Made by a program: the position numbers and the translations under genes. A stretch of 64,000 nt of DNA, taken from assembly GCA_025355465.1 (NCBI GenBank), contig JANXZO010000002.1:32011-96010 (forward strand), in the 5' to 3' direction. Positions 1 to 8,500 of the stretch are shown here, one piece after another; position 1 is the first letter of the stretch; every line of letters begins with the position of its first letter. Below the pieces are notes generated by a model. The model was not told the DNA's origin. It ran no database searches and worked only from the letters and a program-made list of their open reading frames with translations. Origin of the DNA: Bacteroidales bacterium (lineage in GTDB: Bacteria; Bacteroidota; Bacteroidia; Bacteroidales; FEN-979).

Positions 1-1
1 G

Positions 2-220
2 ACGACCCCGCTCATCGGGCTGGTGAACCTGAAAGACTTCACCTTCGACGGCAAGGATGAGTGGTCGGGCGGAACCATCTACGACCCCAAGAATGGTAAA
101 ACCTACAGCTGCAAGATCCAGTTCGAAAGCGCCAATAAGCTGAAGATCCGGGGATATGTAGGCGTTTCGCTGCTTGGTCGCAACACCTTCTGGACCAAGA
201 GTGTTGCCCCCCAGCCATGA
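2..220 (+). CDS. DUF2147 domain protein, C-terminal part (5' end outside window)
   Basis: The open frame runs in from the left edge and ends at TGA 218-220, so only about 72 C-terminal residues are present. The motifs WSGGTIYDPKNGKTYSC and LKIRGYVGVSLLGR are characteristic of the DUF2147 family: small, usually exported beta-rich proteins of unknown function, common in Bacteroidota and Proteobacteria. The stop overlaps the start of the next gene as ATGA, which suggests translational coupling. No signal peptide can be judged because the N-terminus is missing. Confidence 0.85.
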   Translation, partial: TTPLIGLVNLKDFTFDGKDEWSGGTIYDPKNGKTYSCKIQFESANKLKIRGYVGVSLLGRNTFWTKSVAPQP

Positions 221-678
221 GCCTTGCACAAAAATTCAAGCCCTCCGTGCCAAAGCACACCCTGCTGTTCATCGCCGGACTTGCCTGGACCACGGCAGGC
301 GGAATTTTAATGTGGAGGGGGTTGGATTACGAGCTGAAATACTCTCACCACATCTGGCTGAACATCCTGGCCGGGATCCTGATCGGCATCCCCTTTTATT
401 TCATCCTTTTTGCGAAGATCTCCGGCAAACATATCTTACGCATCCGCGGACTGAAGATCCCCTACCCCTGTGCCTTTGCTTTTTTCAATGTAAGGTCGTA
501 TGTGATGATGATGGGCATGATCACCGCAGGGATCCTGCTGCGGAACTGGAGCCTGGTAAACCGCGAATACCTGTTTACCTTTTATATCGGCATGGCCCTG
601 CCGCTGCTCATCTCGGCCAGCCGCTTCTTTTATGCATGGGCAGGGCACCGGGCTCATGGTCAGCCCGGCTGTTTATAG
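217..678 (+). CDS. Small multi-pass membrane protein of unknown function
   Basis: A 153-residue protein whose ATG overlaps the stop of the DUF2147 gene by four bases. I do not recognise the family. Four hydrophobic stretches are visible, at about residues 14-33, 46-68, 93-108 and 117-140, joined by short basic loops, so it is probably an inner-membrane protein. The last ten or so residues after the fourth helix are polar and low in information. Coupling to the DUF2147 gene and the following lytic transglycosylase hints at a cell-envelope role, but that is context only. Confidence 0.7.
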   Translation: MSLAQKFKPSVPKHTLLFIAGLAWTTAGGILMWRGLDYELKYSHHIWLNILAGILIGIPFYFILFAKISGKHILRIRGLKIPYPCAFAFFNVRSYVMMMGMITAGILLRNWSLVNREYLFTFYIGMALPLLISASRFFYAWAGHRAHGQPGCL

Positions 679-705
679 CTACCGAAAGTCGCTTAACCCG
701 ATATA

Positions 706-2133
706 TTGGCAGGTAAAAAAAAGATATTCAGCATCCTCCGCCCGGTCCTCCTCGGACTGGTGCTTATTGCCATTGCCGCACTGATCACGCGCAGTCTCTA
801 TTTTCAGCATGACGACCCGGCAAAGGATGCCATCCGCAGGATCCGCGAGCGTGGCTACCTTATCGCACTGACCGATGCCAACAGCCTCAGTTATTTTGTG
901 CTGCGCGGCGAACCGATGGGCTACCAGCTTGAAGTGCTGCAGTCGTTTGCGAAATACCTTGGCGTACCGCTTCGCCTCATCGCCCTCAACAACATCGCCC
1001 AGCTCTATTACTACCTCGACTATGGCGCCGGCGATGTGATCGCCCTCAACCTTCCGGCCTCCGGACCGGGAAAAAAGATGGCCCATTTCAGCGATCCGAT
1101 GGGCGAAACCCGCCTGGTGCTGGTTCAGCGGAAGGCTTCGGGAAACAAAAAAGACACCACCGTATTTGTGGATAAGTTCTCCGACTTCCCGGCGGATACG
1201 CTGTTTGTGCGTCAGAACCCCTTCCTCAATTCGTATTACGAGACCTTTGTTAAAAAGACCGGAAAGCGGGCCATCCTGAAAGTACTCACCGACGTGAGCC
1301 AGGAGGAGCTCATCCGCCGCGTGGCCAAAGGGAACATCAATTATGCCCTCTGCCAGGAGAATGTGGTGACGGTTTACAAACGCGCCTTCTGGAATATCGA
1401 CGACCATGTGCTGGCCCACGACCTCTTTCCCTACGGCTGGGGGGTGAACCTCAACTCCGATTCGCTGCTGCAAAAGATAAACGCATGGTTGGGAGCTTAC
1501 AAGGCCAGCGGAGAGCTCCACAAGGTGTACCTCAACTACTTCGACAACCAGCGTATTGCCAACGTGCTGCAGAGCGACTTCGCCTCTTTTTCGGGGAACA
1601 GACTCTCCCCGTACGACAAAGAGATCAGGGCCTGCAGCGAATGGATACACTGGGACTGGCGGCTGGTGGCATCGCTGGTGTATGAGGAGTCGAATTTTAT
1701 CCCGGGACAGACCTCCTCGCGAAGCGCCAGCGGGCTGATGCAGCTGATGCCCGAAACCGCGGCCCGATTCGGGGTGGACAGCGGCAGTTCCTCTGCCCAG
1801 CAGATCGCCGCCGGGGTGAAATACGTGGGTTACCTCTTCCGGCAGATGCCCGAGGAGATCACCAATCCCAAGGAGCGGATCTATTTTGCCCTGGCCTCCT
1901 ACAACGTGGGGATCGGACGGGTGCTTGCCGCCAGAGAGAAGGCCGAAATATACGGTAAAGACAAGAACCGGTGGAACGGGCATGTGGATTATTACCTCCT
2001 CAGCCGGTCAGAAAAAGATCCGTATGCAAAAGGCGATACCTCCAAACAGGTTCCTGCAGATTATAAGATGGAGGGATTTGTAGACGACATCATCGCCCGG
2101 TACTACCACTATAAAAATCTCATCCCCGAGTAA
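706..2133 (+). CDS. mltF: MltF-like membrane-bound lytic murein transglycosylase
   Basis: A 475-residue protein with one N-terminal membrane anchor (about residues 9-28), then a periplasmic solute-binding-like domain (RERGYLIALTDANSLSYF onward), then a C-terminal SLT goose-lysozyme-type domain (about 310-440). The catalytic Glu lies in LVYEESNF, followed by GLMQLMPETAARFGV and ALASYNVGIGRV, all standard for the MltF/Slt70 fold. Such enzymes cleave the beta-1,4 MurNAc-GlcNAc bond, forming 1,6-anhydro ends. The start is TTG at 706: an in-frame stop lies at 694-696 and no ATG is available before the anchor. Its 3' end overlaps the convergent epimerase by 14 bp. Confidence 0.9.
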   Translation: MAGKKKIFSILRPVLLGLVLIAIAALITRSLYFQHDDPAKDAIRRIRERGYLIALTDANSLSYFVLRGEPMGYQLEVLQSFAKYLGVPLRLIALNNIAQLYYYLDYGAGDVIALNLPASGPGKKMAHFSDPMGETRLVLVQRKASGNKKDTTVFVDKFSDFPADTLFVRQNPFLNSYYETFVKKTGKRAILKVLTDVSQEELIRRVAKGNINYALCQENVVTVYKRAFWNIDDHVLAHDLFPYGWGVNLNSDSLLQKINAWLGAYKASGELHKVYLNYFDNQRIANVLQSDFASFSGNRLSPYDKEIRACSEWIHWDWRLVASLVYEESNFIPGQTSSRSASGLMQLMPETAARFGVDSGSSSAQQIAAGVKYVGYLFRQMPEEITNPKERIYFALASYNVGIGRVLAAREKAEIYGKDKNRWNGHVDYYLLSRSEKDPYAKGDTSKQVPADYKMEGFVDDIIARYYHYKNLIPE

Positions 2134-3139
2134 CTCCCAGGTCTTTCATATAGCAGTCGCACACCTCACGGATCGACTCGCTCACAGGCCGGAACCGGAA
2201 GTTCAGCGTCTTCTTCAGCTTTTCGCTGGAATAGGTATAGACTTGGGTGGTGGTGATGGCCATCTCGCGTGTTACCTCCGGTTTGGAGCCGGTGAGGAAC
2301 GAATGAACCGCCTCCACCCGCCACGCAATGGCGGTCATGGCGTTGGGAACATTCACCGCGGGAGCAGGCTTTCCGTAGTTGCCGGCGATCATGGCGAAAA
2401 AGTCCTGATAAGTGATATTTTCGGCCGAGCAGATGTAACGCTGCCCAAAATGGTTGTTCTCCATCAGCCCCGTCATGGCCTTCGAAATATCCCGGGCATC
2501 CACATAGCCGTTCACCCCGCGGGTGTAATACTTCAACCCCTGCCACACGAGCCGGAAAAGACCGGAGTTGTCGTCCCAGAAGCCGGGACCGATGATGACC
2601 GAGGGGTTGATGATCACGGCATTCAGCCCCTCCTCCATGCCGCGCCATACTTCCCGCTCTGCGCCATATTTGCTGATGCCGTACACCGAATTTTTTTTCG
2701 ATGGCACCCAGTGGGTCTCTTCATCGGAAACACCGTTGTTCTCCGCCCTTCCAAGCGTGGCTACGGAGCTCACGTAACAGAACCGGGCCACCTTTTTTTC
2801 GATCGACATGTTCACCAGGTTGGCCGTCCCTTCGATGTTCACCTTCAGCATCGCCTTGTGGTCTTTGGGGTAGAAGGATACCACCGCCCCGGCATGATAT
2901 ACCTCGGTGACGTCTTTCATCGCCTCACCAATGGCGCCGAAGTCCATCAGGTCGGCATCCGCCCACTCGATCTTTGCAACCAGTTCATCGGGGTTTGACA
3001 CGTAGTAGGAGAACACTTTGCGCACCCTGGAGAGGTCGCTGGATGGCCGTTTAATGGCGCGTACGGATTTACCCGCTGTCAGCAGGTCTAAAAGCAAATG
3101 CGAGCCAAGAAGGCCGGTTCCGCCGGTAACGAGGATCAT
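2120..3139 (-). CDS. NAD-dependent epimerase/dehydratase (extended SDR family)
   Basis: A 339-residue Rossmann-fold enzyme. The N-terminal nucleotide-binding loop is VTGGTGLLGSHL (GxxGxxG), and the catalytic YxxxK is in YGISKYGAE at about residue 155. The body resembles the dihydroflavonol-4-reductase / 3-beta-HSD branch of extended SDRs, which act on varied sugar or lipid substrates; the substrate cannot be inferred. It lies 56 bp downstream of pbpC on the same strand, so it may be the last gene of that operon. Its C-terminus overlaps the 3' end of the transglycosylase gene on the other strand. Confidence 0.88.
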   Translation of the reverse strand: MILVTGGTGLLGSHLLLDLLTAGKSVRAIKRPSSDLSRVRKVFSYYVSNPDELVAKIEWADADLMDFGAIGEAMKDVTEVYHAGAVVSFYPKDHKAMLKVNIEGTANLVNMSIEKKVARFCYVSSVATLGRAENNGVSDEETHWVPSKKNSVYGISKYGAEREVWRGMEEGLNAVIINPSVIIGPGFWDDNSGLFRLVWQGLKYYTRGVNGYVDARDISKAMTGLMENNHFGQRYICSAENITYQDFFAMIAGNYGKPAPAVNVPNAMTAIAWRVEAVHSFLTGSKPEVTREMAITTTQVYTYSSEKLKKTLNFRFRPVSESIREVCDCYMKDLGVTRG

Positions 3140-3195
3140 AGGAGATGGGGTTAAGCGGCAAAGATAGGGGGAAATGGTGAAAGGATGAACTTTTA

Positions 3196-5577
3196 TCAGT
3201 CGGCCTTGGTCAGTATTTCAAATCTGATGGTCAGGGTCTCGCCGTTCTGATCGATCAGCGTGAGCCGGTGGGTGCCGCGAAGCGGTGCGAGGGCCATCTG
3301 GTGCAGGTTGGCGGTGGTGCCCATGAACCGGTCGTCGAGGTGCCAGTAGATCATCTGTGCCGGGTTGCGGTGGGCCACCTTGAACACAGCGCTTCCCGGC
3401 TTGCCTCCCAGGTCGACGGGCAGGTAGATGGAGCTGTTGTTCTTCGGGTAGATCATCTCCATGTTCTTCGCCTCGGCTCCTTGTCCGCAGCCGGGTTTGA
3501 ACGGAGGAAGCACCGCGTAGAAGGGGTTCCGGCTGCGGAAATACCACTCCTGCACCGGGGGCAGCACAAACCAGGCGACGTGCTGCATGTTCTCCGGCGA
3601 TTCACACGCCGAATTTACCTGGTACCTGCCGGTCCTGTCGAGGTGGATAAGCTGATGGTACGGACAGGCGCCGGTTTTCAATCCTGTCTTCTGCACCCAC
3701 ACCGTATCCACCGGTTCGCAGATGGCGCTGGCGCGGTGGCCGCTGTACCTGCAAACCGGGATCTCGGCCATCTCCTCATAGGGAGTCCGGAACCACCCCG
3801 ATGCCGGCAACGCCTTGAAGATGTCGAAGAGGATGGGCGCTGCCACGCCGATCCCGGTGAGCCCGGGCCGCCCTTCACCGGAGGCGTTGCCCACCCATAC
3901 CCCGACCACATAGCCCGGGGTGACCCCGACCGACCAGGCATCGCGGTTGCCAAAGCTCGTTCCCGTCTTCCAGGCGATCTTCTGCGAGGAGGAGAACGAC
4001 TGCCACTGTAACTCTTCATCGGGGCGGGCCACCTCCACCATGGCTTCGAAGGTGAGCCAGATGGAGGCCGCATCGAACCACTGTGCCTGTCCGGTTTTTT
4101 GTGACGGCGCCGCCGCCTCCTTTTCCAGGTACACCGGCGGGTGGAAATCGGCGGCGGCATAACCTGTGCTGCTGCCGTTGAAGTTGCTGAGCCGGCGTGC
4201 CATGGAGGCGTACATCCCGGCAAGGTCCCACAACCGCGCCTCTGCGCCGCCCAGGATGATCGACAAACCATAATGGTCGGCCGGCTTGGTGAGGGTGGTC
4301 ATGCCCGTTTTGCGAAGGAGGGCGTAAAACTGATCGTAGCCGTACGACTGCAGCATCTTCACGGCCGGGATGTTGAGCGAGCGTGCCAGCGCGCGTTTCG
4401 CGGGCACTGCGCCATCGTACGTGAGACTGTAGTTCTCCGGAATGAATCCGCCGATCTGCATGGGGATATCGGCCACCAGGGTGTTGGGCAGCAACAGCCC
4501 CTCCTTCAGCATCGAGGCATAGAGAAAAGGTTTCAGGATACTTCCGGTGCTGCGCGGCGCCCTGAGGATGTCCACATCGTTGCCTTTTCCCGTGATGCCT
4601 GCTCCGGCCAGGTTTCCCGCATAGACCAGCACCTTCCCGCTGTTCACCTCCAGCACGATGGCAGCGGCATTCCATATCTCGTTGGCCCGTAGCTGGATGC
4701 TGTGCTGCGCCAGGATGTTGTTGACCCGATCCTGGAGGGTGTAGTCGACGGTGGTTCGTATCCTGGCTCCTTTGTAACCCTCCTTGGACACCCTTCCCAG
4801 CAGGTGCGGAGCCAGTTGCGGCAGGGCGAAGGGTTTGCCGGGGAGCGACTCGCTTCGTGCCAGGTCGCGGGTAAGTGTGTCGATGACGCCATCTTTCAGC
4901 AGCTCATCGAGCAGGCGGTTTCGTTTAGCCAGCAGGTAGCCCGGGTTGCGACCGGGATAGATCAAACCCGGACTGTTGGGCAGCACGGCCAGGGTGGCTG
5001 CCTCGGCCCAGGAGAGCTGGCTCGCGTCGCGGGCAAAATAACGCCATGCCGCGGCATCCAGACCCACCACGTTGCCGCCGAACGGGGCATGCGACGCATA
5101 CAGCCGGAGGATGTCGCGTTTGCTGTGGGTGAGCTCGAGCCGGAGGGCCATCACCATCTCCAGGCCCTTTTCTAGGTAGGTCCGGTGGCGGTTCCTGCGG
5201 GCCAGCCTCACCACCTGCATGGTGATGGTGCTCCCTCCGCTCACCACCCGGCCCCGCCGGATGTTGAGGTAAACCGCCCTGGCCAGGGCCACGGGGTTGA
5301 ATCCGGGATGGTACCTGAAGTACCGGTCTTCGTAACACAGGATCGCCTTGCTGAACTTTTCGGGCACGGAGTCACGCTCCGGAAAGCGCCACTGCTGGTC
5401 GCCGCTGATCTTCGCCCCCAGCAAACGGTTCTCGCAGTCGAGGATCACCGTGGAGGTGGGCTCCCGGAACAGCGGGTCAGGCAGCGAGAACCAGAAAAGC
5501 AACAGCAGCAGGAACCCCGTCATCATCCAGAGGTACTTCCGCCAGCCGGCAAACAGCTTTCTTACCCTTCCGTTCAT
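3196..5577 (-). CDS. pbpC: Penicillin-binding protein 1C (bifunctional glycosyltransferase/transpeptidase)
   Basis: About 793 residues. Order: one N-terminal membrane anchor; GT51 glycosyltransferase domain with the catalytic Glu in CYEDRYFRYHPG and GGSTITMQVVRL; transpeptidase domain with SILK (active-site Ser), SLN and KTGT; and a C-terminal beta-rich PBP1C-type domain. It polymerises and cross-links peptidoglycan in the periplasm. The chosen ATG (5577-5575) overlaps the TGA of the upstream alpha-2-macroglobulin gene as ATGA. A start nine codons further upstream is possible but would overlap that gene more. The pairing with alpha-2-macroglobulin is the same as the yfhM-pbpC pair of Proteobacteria. 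Confidence 0.95.
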   Translation of the reverse strand: MNGRVRKLFAGWRKYLWMMTGFLLLLLFWFSLPDPLFREPTSTVILDCENRLLGAKISGDQQWRFPERDSVPEKFSKAILCYEDRYFRYHPGFNPVALARAVYLNIRRGRVVSGGSTITMQVVRLARRNRHRTYLEKGLEMVMALRLELTHSKRDILRLYASHAPFGGNVVGLDAAAWRYFARDASQLSWAEAATLAVLPNSPGLIYPGRNPGYLLAKRNRLLDELLKDGVIDTLTRDLARSESLPGKPFALPQLAPHLLGRVSKEGYKGARIRTTVDYTLQDRVNNILAQHSIQLRANEIWNAAAIVLEVNSGKVLVYAGNLAGAGITGKGNDVDILRAPRSTGSILKPFLYASMLKEGLLLPNTLVADIPMQIGGFIPENYSLTYDGAVPAKRALARSLNIPAVKMLQSYGYDQFYALLRKTGMTTLTKPADHYGLSIILGGAEARLWDLAGMYASMARRLSNFNGSSTGYAAADFHPPVYLEKEAAAPSQKTGQAQWFDAASIWLTFEAMVEVARPDEELQWQSFSSSQKIAWKTGTSFGNRDAWSVGVTPGYVVGVWVGNASGEGRPGLTGIGVAAPILFDIFKALPASGWFRTPYEEMAEIPVCRYSGHRASAICEPVDTVWVQKTGLKTGACPYHQLIHLDRTGRYQVNSACESPENMQHVAWFVLPPVQEWYFRSRNPFYAVLPPFKPGCGQGAEAKNMEMIYPKNNSSIYLPVDLGGKPGSAVFKVAHRNPAQMIYWHLDDRFMGTTANLHQMALAPLRGTHRLTLIDQNGETLTIRFEILTKAD

Positions 5578-8500
5578 TTTACAGGTGGGACCACCTCTAC
5601 CCATCCTCCCGGAACTCTGGCGCCGATGGTGTTATCGTACATCGCCTCACAGGCCGTGGCCGGCTGATAAAACCGCCCCTGGTAGGTAGCCATCAGCATC
5701 ACCCGGAAAGTCTTCGACTGGTTGGGCTTCAGCGAAAACCAGGTGTAGACCCGGTCGTCGCGCACATCCTGGTTGTCGAACGCAGAACGCTCCGTAACCG
5801 CCTGGGCCAGGTCGCTGCTGCGGGCGTTGATCACCTCCCATCCCGAAGGAAAGACCTCGTTCAGGGCCAGCTGCCTGTATTCGCCGCGAAGCCCGGGGTT
5901 GGTCACCGTGACCTCCGCCACAAAGTTGGTTCCCTGCTCAAGCTTCCGCGGATTGATGACCTGCCCCTTGAGCGACTTATATTGTACGGCGATCTTCAGG
6001 TTGTTCGACGCACGTGATGTGTCGCCGTAAGCCGGAATGCCGGTGATGATGAGCCTGGCGTAAAGGATCCCCTTGCCGGCAGCCGTCACCTGAACACTCC
6101 CCTTCTTCCCCGGCTTCACATCAATGGCGGCCGTGACCAGCGGTTTTGCCGAGGCGACCTCCTCCACGGCTCCGCCGTTGCATTGGTATTTTGCCATCAG
6201 ACCTGCCACTGTGGTACCGCCGGTAAAACGACTCACCGCCATCAGGGCCCAGGCGGTGGACTGGGTGCTGTACCATTCGTTCGAACACAGGGCGGCAGAG
6301 ATCTCCTTCACCAGCGGCGCGGCTTTGGTAAGCATGCCGAGCAACGATAACGCATCGGCGATGATGGCCTTGTCGCGCAGGTCGGAGCCATAGGTATCCG
6401 ACAGCTCGCGGTAGGGGGCGATCTGCAGGGTAGCCGAGGCGACCAGCTGCATCGCCACCTCTTTCCTGCCGGCCAGCTGGTAGGCTGAAGCCAGCATCCA
6501 CCGGGCTGCCACAGAGAGGTTTTTGGTTTCGAGCAACCTGTTCATGGCGCCGGTCTCCGGCGCTTTGGCCAGGGCCAGGGTGTAGAGCCGGTAGGCCTGG
6601 GTGAGGTCGTCGTTGAAATACCCCTGGTTGAAGACCCACGAAATCGCCTTCTGCCGCTGAAACTCTTTCCACGTGGACAGGAAGCCCACCGGAAGTGAAT
6701 ACCCGCGCTGTTCGGCCTCCAGCATGAAATGGCCGGCATAGCAGGTTCCCCAGTCGTCGGCATAGGCCGATCCGGGCCAGTAGCTCAACCCGCCGTTGGC
6801 CAGCTGAAAGCCCCGGATCTGCCGGATCCCGGCGCGGATGTTCTTCTCCGCCTCCTGTTTTCGCGCCTCCGGCAGCTCCATCAGCGAGGAGAGATACAAC
6901 TGAGGAAACACGGCGGAGGTGGTCTGCTCAAGACATCCGTAAGGATAATGGATCAGGAAACCGAGCCTTTTCTCCAGGTTCAGCGGAAGGATGGAGGAGA
7001 GCTCCAGCGTTCCCGCGTTGGTTCCCGGAATGCCTGCCGGCTGGTACACGAAAGTCCACGAGGCTCCGGGCCGGATGGCCTTTTCCAGCACATCGGTCAC
7101 CGGGAGGTTGGGGTTGCGAACGTTGAGCTCGATGGTATGCTCCGCCCTTTCGTTGCCGCTGGTGGCTACGATCGTCACTTTGCCGATGCCGGTCGCCTCC
7201 TGAACCATCAGGTCGAAAGTCACCAGCTTGTCGCCGGGGGCGGTAAAGGCCACTTGCCGAGTCCTCTCTCCGGCGATGCCGAAAAGTTCATTTACCAGCA
7301 GCTCCACCTTCACGTTGCCGATCTTTTTGTCCATGGAGAAAACGCTGACAGGGAGTTTGAGGGTTTCGCCCGGTCCCACCACCCGGGGGAGGGTGGCCAG
7401 CACCATGAGCGGTTTCTTTACCGGCACAGTCTTCTCATTTGCTCCATAGGCGCCGTCGCGTCCGGCCACCACCATCACCCGCACCGAGCCGATGTACTGC
7501 GGCATGACGAACAGGTGCGTCCTGGTTTCGCCGGCTTTCAGCTCAAACGGACCGAAGCAGCGTACCATGGGCCTGAACCGGTTGGCCTTGAGCGACCCTT
7601 TCAGGGCTCCCTCCTCGTCGCCGCCAATGCTGAGGATGCGCTGCAACTCGCCGGTGAACGCCCCCATCACCTGGTCGAACAGGTCCCAGCTCTTCACCCC
7701 CAGCGCCTCCCTGGCGTAGAAGGTAAGCCACGGGTCGGGGGTTTTGAAGCGGGTCAGGTCCAGCAATCCGTCGTCGACCACAGCCAGGGTGTAGGTCATG
7801 GCTTTGCCGCCGGCCTCCTTCACGGTGATGCTCTCCTTCTTGCCCGGACTGAAGCTGCCTGCCACGCCAATCACCGGTTTCAGGTGGGTTGCAGGATCCT
7901 CCACCACCACCGGCAACACGCCGTAAAGCCGTATCGGAAGGTCGTTCTTCGTTTGCGAATGGGGCTGAATGAGGGTGATGGAGGCATAACAGTTGGGCGC
8001 CATGTTTGGCGTAACCTCGAAGGTGATCTCGGTGGTTCCCTGCCGGGTGGGTGTCCAGAAGGATTTCAGGATGGCGGAGCCTGTTTCGAGGGTCAGCAAC
8101 GCCCTGCCGTCGGGAGAGGAGGGGATGGTGAGCTTCACCTTGTCGCCGACTTTGTATTTCTCTTTGTTGGCTGTGATGGTGAGCATGGCTGCCGCCTGTT
8201 TTTCGCCGCCCGGCATGCGGTAGTAGCCGGGCCAATCCGCATACACCACCCGGGCTGCTGAATGACCCGAGGTTTTGTCGGTAACTTTGATCAGGTACCG
8301 GCCCCAATCTTCGTAACCTACGCGGAAGGTGTAGACTCCCCGCCCTGCGCTGGTCGCTATCACCATCGAATCCACCGGATGAAGGTCTGAGGTGGAGATG
8401 AAATCGGCATAGCCCGATTCCGAATTGTCCCACCACCAGCGCCAGTTGAGTTTGAACACCGCTACTTTGAGCCTGTTTGCCGGCACGAGGTTCCCGTCGG

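Noticed and set aside
679..1983. 434-codon minus-strand ORF opposite the lytic transglycosylase gene
   Set aside because: Antisense shadow; the + strand protein has complete catalytic motifs.
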